Shown in pieces: positions 8,116 to 15,698 of a stretch of DNA of 64,000 nt. A program made the position numbers and the translations under genes. The DNA lies in NCBI RefSeq assembly GCF_001921215.1, contig NZ_MSIF01000020.1, positions 62,001-126,000 on the forward strand. Reading direction: 5' to 3'. The notes under the pieces were generated by a model. It saw only the letters and a program-made list of their open reading frames with translations, did no database searches and had not been told where the DNA came from. How positions within the stretch are numbered: position 1 is the stretch's first letter; each line of letters opens with the position of its first letter. The stretch comes from Actinophytocola xinjiangensis. GTDB taxonomy: Bacteria; Actinomycetota; Actinomycetes; Mycobacteriales; Pseudonocardiaceae.

Positions 8116-9125
8116 GACCGTCGCACCTCCTTGACCAGCAACCACAACAGGTACGCGCCGCCAACCGCGGTGGTCACCACGCCCACCGGCAGCGCCACCG
8201 GCGCGAACAGCGACTGGGCGACCAGGTCGGCCCCCAACAGCAGCACCGCGCCGGTCAGCGCCGCCGGCAGCAGGGCCTCACCGTCGGCCCTGGCCAGGCG
8301 GCGGGCGATGTGCGGGGCGGCGAGCGCGACGAACACGATCGGCCCGCAGATCGCGGTGACCGTCGCCGTAGCGCCAACACCGGCCAGCAGCGCCAGCACC
8401 CGCAGCCGGCCGAGGCGCACGCCGGTGGTCACCGCCAGTTCGTCGCCCAGCCCGGCCTGGCGCATCGCGCCGGAGAGCACGGCCAGCAGACCGGCCAGCA
8501 CGCCGATGACCAGGAACGGCAGCCGCACGTCGGCCCAGTCCAGTCCGTTGAGCGAGCCGGTGCTCCACGACCCGGCGGCCATCGCCACCTCCAGCTCGGC
8601 CCGCAGCACCAGCCACTGGTTGACCGCGGTCAGCACCGCGTGCGTGGCGATCCCGACGACCACCAGCAGCATCCGGTCCAGGCCAGAGCGCAGCGACAGC
8701 AGGTAGACCACCGCCGCGGTGAGCACCCCGCCGGCCAGCGGCGCCACGGTGAGGTGGGTGGCGCTCCCGCCGGCGACGGTCAGCACCAGCAGCGCCCCGG
8801 TGTAGGCGCCGGCGTCCAGGCCGAGGACGTCCGGGCTGCCCAGCGGGTTGCGGGTCAGGTGTTGGAGCACCGCGCCGCCCAGGGCCAGCGCCGCGCCGAA
8901 CACCAGCGCCGCGACCACCCTCGGCAGCCGCCACTGGGTGATCACCAGGACCTGGTCGCCGCGACCGGTCAGGGCGGCGAGCACCTCGCCCGGCGGGGAC
9001 CAGGTGGCGCCCCGGGCGAGGCCGGTGAACGCGAGCGCGACGGCCAGCACCGCGAGCACGACGGTCACCGTCAGCGCCCGGCGACCGACCCTGGCCGAGA
9101 ACCGGCCGGCGCGCAGCACGATCAC
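8112..9125 (-). CDS. Siderophore ABC transporter permease, FecCD family (second)
   Basis: The 337-residue inner-membrane protein has about ten hydrophobic helices. Family motifs are WRLPRVVAALVFGAALALGGAVLQHLTRNPLGSPDVLGL (position about 60-100) and the conserved ATPase-contact stretch CGPIVFVALAAPHIARRL. The GTG start at 9125 overlaps the preceding permease stop. Together with the neighbouring permease it should form the heterodimeric channel for ferric siderophore. Confidence 0.92.
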   Translation of the reverse strand: MIVLRAGRFSARVGRRALTVTVVLAVLAVALAFTGLARGATWSPPGEVLAALTGRGDQVLVITQWRLPRVVAALVFGAALALGGAVLQHLTRNPLGSPDVLGLDAGAYTGALLVLTVAGGSATHLTVAPLAGGVLTAAVVYLLSLRSGLDRMLLVVVGIATHAVLTAVNQWLVLRAELEVAMAAGSWSTGSLNGLDWADVRLPFLVIGVLAGLLAVLSGAMRQAGLGDELAVTTGVRLGRLRVLALLAGVGATATVTAICGPIVFVALAAPHIARRLARADGEALLPAALTGAVLLLGADLVAQSLFAPVALPVGVVTTAVGGAYLLWLLVKEVRRS

Positions 9126-10114
9126 GGGACCAGCACCCCCGGACGGCGGACCACCGCGATCAGCACCAGCCCGCCGAGCACGGCGGTCACGATCGCCACC
9201 GGCACCTCGCCGGTCGCCAGCAGCACCCGCGAGCCGATGTCGGACACCAGCACCAGCACCGGCCCGAGCACCGCCGAGAACGCCACCAGCCAGCCGACCG
9301 TGCCACCGGCCAGCCGGCGCGCCAGGTGCGGCACGATCAACCCGACGAACGCGATCGGCCCGGCCACCGCCGTCGCCGCGCCGGCCAGCACGGTCACCGT
9401 GGCCAGCGACCCGAGCTTGGTCGCCGTCACCCGCGCGCCGAGCGTGCGGGCCACGTCCTCGCCCAGCGCCAGCGCCGAGAGCGGGCGGGCCAGCAGCAGC
9501 GCGCCGGCCAGCGCGGCGGCGATCACCACCAGCGGCACGACCTGCGGCAGCTGTTCGCGGCCGGCCAGCGAGCCGACCGCCCAGAACCGGAACCGGTCGA
9601 ACGCGTCGGGCATCGTCAGCCGCATCGCCAGCGAGATCCCGGAGAGCAGGAAGGTGAGCGCGACCCCGGCGAGCAGCAGCCGCAGCGGCGAGGTCCGCCC
9701 GACGGCCTGCACCGCCAGCGAGGCCACCGCCGCGCCCAGCACCGCCGCCACCAGCTGGGAGTACTGCGAGCCGGTCAGTCCGAGCACGGTGCCGAGGGTG
9801 ATGGCGAAGCTCGCGCCGGCGGTCACCCCGAGGATCCCCGGCTCGGCGACCGGGTTGCGGGTGGTGGTCTGGACCAGCGCGCCGGCCACGGCGAGCGCAG
9901 CGCCGACGGCGACCCCGAGCACCATCCTGGGCACCCGCACGTCCCGCACGATCAGCAGCGTCTCCCGCGCCACCCCGCCGTGCGGCGCGACCAGCGCCTG
10001 CCACACCTGCCCCGGCGCGATGGCCTGGGCGCCGAACCCCATGCTCACCACCGCGACCGCCACGAGCAGCACGAGCGCGCCGGCCAGCAGCGCGCCCCGG
10101 CTACTCCCGCTCAA
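9122..10114 (-). CDS. Siderophore ABC transporter permease, FecCD family (first)
   Basis: The 330-residue polytopic membrane protein has FecCD motifs VRVPRMVLGVAVGAALAVAGALVQTTTRNPVAEPGILGVTAGA and AGPIAFVGLIVPHLARRL. It starts at TTG 10,114 with GGAG about 9 nt upstream, inside the last codons of the siderophore-interacting protein gene (14-bp overlap). It is the partner of the following permease in a heterodimeric channel. Confidence 0.92.
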   Translation of the reverse strand: MSGSSRGALLAGALVLLVAVAVVSMGFGAQAIAPGQVWQALVAPHGGVARETLLIVRDVRVPRMVLGVAVGAALAVAGALVQTTTRNPVAEPGILGVTAGASFAITLGTVLGLTGSQYSQLVAAVLGAAVASLAVQAVGRTSPLRLLLAGVALTFLLSGISLAMRLTMPDAFDRFRFWAVGSLAGREQLPQVVPLVVIAAALAGALLLARPLSALALGEDVARTLGARVTATKLGSLATVTVLAGAATAVAGPIAFVGLIVPHLARRLAGGTVGWLVAFSAVLGPVLVLVSDIGSRVLLATGEVPVAIVTAVLGGLVLIAVVRRPGVLVP

Positions 10115-10907
10115 GGGCGACGACTCCGCGCTTCCAGTAGCCGGTGACCGAGGACAGCTCCCGTGGCCAGCGGCGCAGCGGCCGGATGTCGCCGGCCTCG
10201 CCGGCGGCGAACAGGAACGTGCCGGCCGGCGCGTCGAGCGCGGCGACCGCGTCGGCCAGCCGGGAGGACCCGCCGTCGCGGACCAGCCGCACGACCTCCA
10301 GTCCGTCCCGCTCCGGCAGCGGGTAGTCGTGCTCGGCGAGCACGTCGGTCTCCACCACCAGGTGCACCGGCGGGCCGGCCGGCGCGTCCTCCAGCCAGCG
10401 CGCGGCGGCCGGCAGCCCGGTGGCGTCCACGGCGAGCACGTACCGGTCGTGGGTGTAGCGGAACGCGTGCCCGCCCGGCGGCCCGGCGACGGTCACCCGG
10501 TCACCGGGCGCCAGCGCGTCCAGCCACTCCGAGGCCAGCCCGCCGGCGTGCCGCACGACGTCGAGCACCAGGGTGTCACCGGTGTGCCGGCGGATGGTGT
10601 AGTCGCGGCCCCGGGGGTGCGGGTGCGGCCAGTCGAGCATCTGCCGGTCGTTGGGCACCGGCGCGCGCATCGTGCCGTCCTCGTCGGGCAGCACGATCTT
10701 GACGTGGTCGTCGGCCTGGTAGGTGTGCAGCGCGGTCAGCTCGGCACCGCGCAGGGTCAGCCGCAGCATGCGCGGGGTCAGGTCCTCGCGGGCGGCGACC
10801 GGGACGGTCCGCACGCCGATCGGGTAGGCGAAGCGGACCGGGCCGACACCGGTGCGCTGGTGCTCGGCGACCCGCTCGGGGAAGTCGGGGTGGACGACGC
10901 GGCTCAT
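10101..10907 (-). CDS. Siderophore-interacting protein, FAD-binding ferric reductase family
   Basis: The 268-residue protein resembles ViuB/SIP reductases that free iron from imported ferric siderophores in the cytoplasm. The N-terminal FAD-binding barrel carries RGRDYTIRRH (the R-x-Y-T-x-R flavin motif, about residues 96-105) and GPPGGHAFRY. The C-terminal NAD(P)H-like domain has LAVDATGLPAAARWLEDAP and FLFAAGEAGDIRPLRRWPRE, and the protein ends in a GYWKRG motif typical of the family. ATG 10,907 overlaps the binding-protein stop (ATGA), so it is translationally coupled within the uptake operon. Confidence 0.92.
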   Translation of the reverse strand: MSRVVHPDFPERVAEHQRTGVGPVRFAYPIGVRTVPVAAREDLTPRMLRLTLRGAELTALHTYQADDHVKIVLPDEDGTMRAPVPNDRQMLDWPHPHPRGRDYTIRRHTGDTLVLDVVRHAGGLASEWLDALAPGDRVTVAGPPGGHAFRYTHDRYVLAVDATGLPAAARWLEDAPAGPPVHLVVETDVLAEHDYPLPERDGLEVVRLVRDGGSSRLADAVAALDAPAGTFLFAAGEAGDIRPLRRWPRELSSVTGYWKRGVVALERE

Positions 10908-11893
10908 CGGTCCATCAGCGGCGCGAGCGCCTCGTCCAGGGAGTCGAGGGTGCGCAGCGCGGCGTCGTAGGTCGCGGCCTGGGTGTGCATCACGGGCAAC
11001 GCCAGGCCGGCCTTCACCGCCGGCAGCTCGGCCCACAGCGGCGAGTCGAGCACGTACTGGACCGACGGGCCGGGCGAGCCGTCCGGTTCGAGGGTGTAGG
11101 TGATCACGTCGGCCTCGCCGAGGCTGGCCGACAGCTCCTCGATCGCGGGGGTCTCCGACACCGCGGCCGAGCCCGGGCCCTTCTCCTTGACCTCGCCGTA
11201 GTACTCGACGCCGACGTCCTGGGCGATGTTGGTGCCCCAGGAGCCGGCGAACTCACGCTGGAAGGTGCCGGCCGACACGTCGCCGTAGCCGCCGACGTGG
11301 CCGAAGGACAGTCCACTCAGCGCCTCGGCGTAGGTGTCCTTCAGCTCGGCCGCCTTCTGCTCGTAGGTGGCCTTCAGCGCCTGGAGCTCGTCGAGCCGCC
11401 CGGCGGCGTCGGCCTGCCTGGCCGACAGCTCCCGCCACTGACGCGGCTCGTTGGGGCCGATGGCGACGACCGGGGCCAGGGTCTCCAGCCGCGCGAGGTC
11501 GATGTCGGCGAGCACCGGTTTGGGCACGCCGATGACGATGAGGTCGGGGTCGACGTTGGCGATGGCCTCGTAGTTGGTCTCCGCGGCGACGTCGCCGGCG
11601 ATCTTGTCCAGCTCGTCGTAGGTGGCGCGGTCCTGCTCGTTCATCGTCGTCAGGCCCCGGCTCCAGGTGGAGATGCCCACCAGGGGCGCGTCGACCTCGA
11701 TGAGCGCCGGGACGGCGTAGCCGGTGGCGACCACCCGCTTCGGGTCGACGGGAATGGTGATCTCGCCGTTGTCCGCGGTGAACACGCGGGTCTCACCGGA
11801 GGACTCGGCCGACTCGGCGGCGCCGCACCCGGAGGCGAGCACGACCGTGGCGGCCAGCGCGCCGACCAGACGCACGGGGAAACGGACGGACAT
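10904..11893 (-). CDS. Ferric-siderophore substrate-binding lipoprotein
   Basis: The 329-residue lipoprotein has signal and lipobox MSVRFPVRLVGALAATVVLASGC, with lipid attachment at Cys23. A FepB/FhuD-like fold follows: EITIPVDPKRVVATGYAVPALIEVDAPLVG, then ANVDPDLIVIGVP. It is the first gene of the operon (binding protein, SIP, two permeases, ATPase). An iron box lies about 65 bp upstream, so repression under iron sufficiency is expected. Whether the imported siderophore is self-made or foreign is unknown; no siderophore synthesis gene lies in the window. Confidence 0.92.
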   Translation of the reverse strand: MSVRFPVRLVGALAATVVLASGCGAAESAESSGETRVFTADNGEITIPVDPKRVVATGYAVPALIEVDAPLVGISTWSRGLTTMNEQDRATYDELDKIAGDVAAETNYEAIANVDPDLIVIGVPKPVLADIDLARLETLAPVVAIGPNEPRQWRELSARQADAAGRLDELQALKATYEQKAAELKDTYAEALSGLSFGHVGGYGDVSAGTFQREFAGSWGTNIAQDVGVEYYGEVKEKGPGSAAVSETPAIEELSASLGEADVITYTLEPDGSPGPSVQYVLDSPLWAELPAVKAGLALPVMHTQAATYDAALRTLDSLDEALAPLMDR

Positions 11894-11957
11894 CGACAGA
11901 CTTCCTTCATCACGGGAAACAGGGGATCGCGCACCGCGTCGTCGCAGGTAGCGGGGT

Positions 11958-11976
11958 TTAGGTTAGCCTTACCATC
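11958..11976. promoter_or_regulatory. IdeR/DmdR-like iron box
   Basis: TTAGGTTAGCCTTACCATC closely matches the known actinobacterial iron-box palindrome (TTAGGTTAGSCTAACCTAA). It lies between the divergent siderophore-uptake operon and the AraC-type regulator, so iron repression of one or both is expected. Confidence 0.85.
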
Positions 11977-12006
11977 CCCTGTGGAATGTCGATGAGAGGT
12001 CACCTG

Positions 12007-12792
12007 ATGCGGCTCACAGGCCACTCCGGACAGGATCCGGTGCGCTGCGAGGAGTACGCCTACGGGCTGGGCAGCCCCGGCGGGATCCTGGTGCTCGCCT
12101 ACCGGTGCGCCGGCCGGGTCGACTTCGGCGAGCGCCGCGAGGACTTCCTGCACCAGCTGTACTGGTCCCCCGACGGTGTGCTGTCGACCGTCGGCGGGTT
12201 CGTCGCGCCGAGGGAGGCGCTGTGGGTGCGGCGCGCGGTCACCCACGAGGTGGCCGTCGCCGGCGGGCAGGCGGTGTACCGGGTGTGCCTGCGCGAGGTG
12301 CCGCCGGCGCTGGTGGGCCTGCGCACCGGGGCGGTGTCGGTGTCCCCGGAGGCGGCGCGGGCGCTGGTCTCGATCGCCAGCGCCGGGGTCGCCGAGGCCG
12401 ACGCGCTCGCCGCCCGGGAACGGCTCATGGCCGGGCTGGCGGCCTCGACCCACGAGTTCGTCGACCACCACGCCGTGGGGGCCGGGTTCGCCATGACGAT
12501 CGCCAGGGCGTTGACCCGCGACCCCGGCGACCCGACCCTGCTCGACGAGTGGGCCGCCCGGCTGCACGCCAGCGTCAAGACCGTGCAGCGCGACTTCGAG
12601 CGCGAGTTCGGCATGTCGTACTCGCGGTGGCGCACGCTGACCAGGCTGCGGGCCGCCCGCGCGCTGCTGGAACTGCATCCGGTGCACCAGGTCGCCTCGC
12701 GGGTCGGCTACGCCACGTCCTCGGCGTTCGTCGCGGCCTTCGCCAAGGAGTTCGGCCACACACCAGGTGGTCGGGTGCGGGTTCGGCCGTAA
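12007..12792 (+). CDS. AraC-family transcriptional regulator
   Basis: The roughly 261-residue protein has a non-conserved N-terminal sensing part. The C-terminal AraC helix-turn-helix pair (about 165-258) contains LDEWAARLHASVKTVQRDFEREFGMSYSRWRTLTRLRAARALLELHPVHQVASRVGYATSSAFVAAFAKEFGHTPG. ATG 12,007 is favoured (AGAGG 7 nt upstream), with in-frame ATGs at 11,986 and 11,992 as alternatives. It is divergent from the siderophore-uptake operon and shares its iron-boxed promoter region, so a siderophore-responsive activator is plausible (inference). Confidence 0.88.
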   Translation: MRLTGHSGQDPVRCEEYAYGLGSPGGILVLAYRCAGRVDFGERREDFLHQLYWSPDGVLSTVGGFVAPREALWVRRAVTHEVAVAGGQAVYRVCLREVPPALVGLRTGAVSVSPEAARALVSIASAGVAEADALAARERLMAGLAASTHEFVDHHAVGAGFAMTIARALTRDPGDPTLLDEWAARLHASVKTVQRDFEREFGMSYSRWRTLTRLRAARALLELHPVHQVASRVGYATSSAFVAAFAKEFGHTPGGRVRVRP

Positions 12793-12833
12793 GGTCCTCC
12801 CTGTCCACCCTGGACGGTCGCGGGAGGTGGCGC

Positions 12834-13781
12834 ATGCTGGCGGAACTCGGGGCGAGCCAGGAGGAGGACCAGGTCTACGGCCAACTGGTGACGCTGGTGT
12901 CGGCCAGCGAGGCCGAGCTGGCCGAGACGACGGGGCTGTCCGGCGAGCAGGTGCGGGCCGCGCTGGCCGGGCTGATCGAACGCGGCCTGGCGACCCGCAC
13001 CCCGGACTCGCCGGTGCGGTTCGTCGCCGCGTCGCCGAGCGTGGTGGAGTCGCTGATCGCCGAACGGATCCGCTCGCTGCGCGCCGCGCAGACCGTGCTG
13101 GACCGGCTGGCCACCCAGTACCGGGCCAACACCCTGGCCAGGGTGGCGACCGGGGTGTTCGAGATCGTGCGGGGCCTGGACGAACTGCGTGACTGCTCGA
13201 TCGGGCTGCTGCGCTCGGCCAAGGCCGAGGTGATCAACATGGTCAAGCCGCCGGTGATCGCGGTGCGGACGAACGAACGCGTCCGCCCGGCGAACGCCAC
13301 CCGGGGCCGGTTGATCTTCGAGACCAGGGCGTTGGAGGAGCCGGGCAACCTCGCCGTGCTCCAGCAGGACCTGCGCCCGCAGGACGAGGCAAGGGTGCAC
13401 ACGAAGCTGCCGGTCAAGATGCTGGCGGTCGACCGGCGGATGGCCCTGGTGCCGATCGCGCAGGACGACACCACCCCGGTCGGCGTCCTCGTCCGGGAAA
13501 GCGCGGTCCTGGACGCCCTGCTGGCCCTGTTCGAGCACGTCTGGGCCACCGCCGTCCCGATGCGGGTGGACGAGGGCGCCGGTCCGTCGACGGTCCTGTC
13601 CCCCGACGACCGGCTGCTGCTGTCGATGCTGCTGGCCGGCCTGACCGACGAGGCGATCGCCGCGCACCGGGGCACGAGCGTGCGGACCGTGCAGCGCAAG
13701 GTGCGCTCGCTGATGGCGGTGGCGCACGTGCGCACCCGCATGCAACTGGCGTGGGAGGCGGCCAAGCAGGGCTGGATGTGA
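12834..13781 (+). CDS. Transcriptional regulator with N-terminal winged helix and C-terminal LuxR-type HTH
   Basis: The 315-residue protein starts at ATG 12,834 (GGGAGG box). Its N-terminus looks like a TrmB/MarR-type winged helix (LVSASEAELAETTGLSGEQVRAALAGLIERGLA). A middle domain may bind ligand or be PLD-like (GLLRSAKAEVINMVKPPVIAVRTNERVRP). The C-terminus is a LuxR-like HTH (LSMLLAGLTDEAIAAHRGTSVRTVQRKVRSLM), ending AWEAAKQGWM. The gene at 27,006-27,962 has the same architecture and a similar end (AARRGWL), so the two are paralogues. The target is unknown; the nearest candidates are the sulfatase genes downstream on the other strand. Confidence 0.75.
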   Translation: MLAELGASQEEDQVYGQLVTLVSASEAELAETTGLSGEQVRAALAGLIERGLATRTPDSPVRFVAASPSVVESLIAERIRSLRAAQTVLDRLATQYRANTLARVATGVFEIVRGLDELRDCSIGLLRSAKAEVINMVKPPVIAVRTNERVRPANATRGRLIFETRALEEPGNLAVLQQDLRPQDEARVHTKLPVKMLAVDRRMALVPIAQDDTTPVGVLVRESAVLDALLALFEHVWATAVPMRVDEGAGPSTVLSPDDRLLLSMLLAGLTDEAIAAHRGTSVRTVQRKVRSLMAVAHVRTRMQLAWEAAKQGWM

Positions 13782-13791
13782 CAGGTCGCCC

Positions 13792-14769
13792 TCAGCTGAC
13801 CCGCACGACCAGGCGCAGACCGAGATGGCAGGTCGCCGTGTCCACGGCGTGGGCCATCCTGGCCGCCGGCCGGTAGCGCCGGCAGTAGTTCGGCGCGCAC
13901 AGGAACGACCCGCCCTTGAGCACCTTCCGAGGCACCGCCGGGCCAGGAGCCTCGGTGTCCACACTGGACCGCGCGGCCGAACAGCAGGACTCCTGGGCGG
14001 CGCCGTGCGCGCCGTACCAGTCCGACGTCCACTCCCACACGTTGCCGATCATGTCGTACAGGCCGTACCCGTTGGGCGGGTACGAGCCGACCGGTGCCGT
14101 GCCGACGTGCCCGTCCTCGCCGGTGTCCCGGTACGGGAACCGGCCCTGCCAGGTGTTGGCCAGCCACCGCCCGCCCGGGGTGAGTTCCGCGCCCCACGCG
14201 TACGGCTCACCGTCCAGCCCACCGCGCGCGGCCCGTTCCCACTCGGCCTCGGTCGGGATCGACTTGCCGGCCCAGGCCGCGTAGGCCGACGCGTCCTCCC
14301 ACGCCAGGTGCACGACCGGATGGCCCGCCAGCCGGCGCACCGAACTGCCCGGCCCCTGCGGACGGCGCCAGTGCGCGCCGGGGACGTAGGTCCACCAGTT
14401 GTGGATGTCGCCGAGGTCGACCGGCCGGTCGGGCGCGCGGAACACCACCGACGACGGGAGGAGTTTGTCCGGTTCGGCGTCCGGGTAGTCCGCCGGGTCC
14501 GGCGCCCGCTCGGCCACCGTGACGTGCCCGGTCTCCTTGACGAACCGGGCGAACTCACGGTTGGTCACCGTGTGCCGGTCCATCCAGAAACCGGCCACGG
14601 TGGCGTCGTGGACCGGGGCCTCCTCCGGGTAGTGGTCGGCCGAGCCCATGGCGAACGTGCCGCCGGGAACCCAGACCATGTCCTCGGTGGCGGCCACGGT
14701 GGCGGTCATATCCCTGGTCATGTCCCTGGTCAGGTCGCTGGTCAGGTCGCTGGTCAGGTCGCTGGTCAT
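13792..14769 (-). CDS. Formylglycine-generating enzyme (sulfatase-activating, SUMF1 family)
   Basis: This 325-residue enzyme oxidises the active-site Cys of sulfatases to formylglycine. The FGE-sulfatase fold is evident from MVWVPGGTFAMGS, PVHDATVAGFWMDRHTVTN, VVHLAWEDASAYAAWAG and NVWEWTSDWY. The two copper/substrate cysteines are present at about 291 and 296 in GGSFLCAPNYCRRYRPAARM, as in active FGEs and unlike cysteine-less relatives. The start is set at ATG 14,769, overlapping the HAD gene stop, but the first 20 residues are a 12-bp tandem repeat (T-S-D-L / T-R-D-M) offering several in-frame ATGs. Its likely client is the sulfatase two genes upstream. Confidence 0.93.
   Translation of the reverse strand: MTSDLTSDLTSDLTRDMTRDMTATVAATEDMVWVPGGTFAMGSADHYPEEAPVHDATVAGFWMDRHTVTNREFARFVKETGHVTVAERAPDPADYPDAEPDKLLPSSVVFRAPDRPVDLGDIHNWWTYVPGAHWRRPQGPGSSVRRLAGHPVVHLAWEDASAYAAWAGKSIPTEAEWERAARGGLDGEPYAWGAELTPGGRWLANTWQGRFPYRDTGEDGHVGTAPVGSYPPNGYGLYDMIGNVWEWTSDWYGAHGAAQESCCSAARSSVDTEAPGPAVPRKVLKGGSFLCAPNYCRRYRPAARMAHAVDTATCHLGLRLVVRVS
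14705..14764. repeat. Five tandem 12-bp units at the 5' end of the FGE gene
   Basis: Units of the type GTCAGGTCGCTG run head to tail: three are identical and two diverged (GTCATGTCCCTG, GTCATATCCCTG). Read on the minus strand they encode T-[SR]-D-[LM]. A 12-bp period keeps frame, so copy-number change would alter only the length of the N-terminal tail and the number of alternative ATGs. Confidence 0.9.
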
Positions 14770-15698
14770 GGCGTCTCGGCGAACACCGTCGACCAGTCGT
14801 CCCGGACGCTGATCACCGGCCAGCCCCGCTTCGCCGCCTCGTCCAGGGCCTGCTCGGAGCCGGCGGTGTAGGCGAACTCGCGGTCGGCGTCGTCGTGGCG
14901 GACCAGCATCCGCAGCGCCGGCAGGTCGCGCCCGCCGGTGAAGCGCAGCATCGGCAGGTCGCCGTTGGCGTTGCCGACCGACAGGATCGGGCGCTGGCCG
15001 GTGCGGCTCCAGATCCGCACCGGCTTGACCGGGCCGTCGTCGAAGAAGTCCGGGCGGGACTCGTAGACGACCGCGCCGCCGTGGTCGTCCTCCTCGTAGC
15101 GCAGGGCGTTCGAGCTGCCGATCACCCGTTCGGGCGGGATGCCGTACATCGGGTTGCTGATCACCCGCATGAAGTCCCGGTCGCCGGCCGAGGCGATGTA
15201 GCAGGTGAAGTCGTGGTCGGCGAGGTAGCCCAGCAGCTCGACCATCGGCAGAAAACCGCAATCCCGGTAGTCGCGGTCCAGGCTGGGATGCCGGGCGTGG
15301 TCGAGGAACACCGTCGCGCGGTCGACGTACTCCTCGACCGGCATGCCGTCGAACGCCTTGAGCAGCCCGCCGATCAGCACCTTCACCCCGCTGTCGTCAC
15401 CCTGGTAGTGATCGGTGACGACCTTGCCCAGCCAGGCGTGGTCACCCTCGTGGGCGGCCTTCCACGGTTGCTGGTCACGCAGTGTCGGGTCCTGGTCGGC
15501 CATGGCGGCCAGGCGCTGGAGGATGAACCCCAGCTCCACCGGCATGGGTTTCTCCGTCCACAGGGTGCCGTCGTTGTCCAGCACGGCCACCCGCCGCTCG
15601 ACCGGCACGTGCCGGGGCCCGTCCCCGCTCACCGCCTCGACGAACTCGACGATCGCCGCGCGGGTCGGGGTGTCGCGCCACGACGCGAGCGCGGTCAT
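14766..15698 (-). CDS. HAD-superfamily hydrolase in the sulfatase operon
   Basis: The 310-residue protein has the HAD nucleophile motif VLDNDGTLW (Asp41 nucleophile, Asp43 acid/base), a Ser/Thr motif region CYIASAGDRD, and a late acidic motif SVGNANGDLPML. A large cap lies between motifs I and II (about 60-170). ATG 15,698 overlaps the sulfatase stop by ATGA, and its own stop overlaps the FGE start, so the three genes are one translationally coupled operon. The substrate is unknown: it may be a phosphate ester linked to the sulfated compound, or it may have a phosphatase role in membrane or envelope sulfolipid turnover (inference). Confidence 0.85.
   Translation of the reverse strand: MTALASWRDTPTRAAIVEFVEAVSGDGPRHVPVERRVAVLDNDGTLWTEKPMPVELGFILQRLAAMADQDPTLRDQQPWKAAHEGDHAWLGKVVTDHYQGDDSGVKVLIGGLLKAFDGMPVEEYVDRATVFLDHARHPSLDRDYRDCGFLPMVELLGYLADHDFTCYIASAGDRDFMRVISNPMYGIPPERVIGSSNALRYEEDDHGGAVVYESRPDFFDDGPVKPVRIWSRTGQRPILSVGNANGDLPMLRFTGGRDLPALRMLVRHDDADREFAYTAGSEQALDEAAKRGWPVISVRDDWSTVFAETP

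Noticed and set aside
14705..14764. CRISPR-like repeat
   Set aside because: Units are 12 bp, contiguous without spacers and in frame within a coding sequence, so it is a simple tandem repeat.
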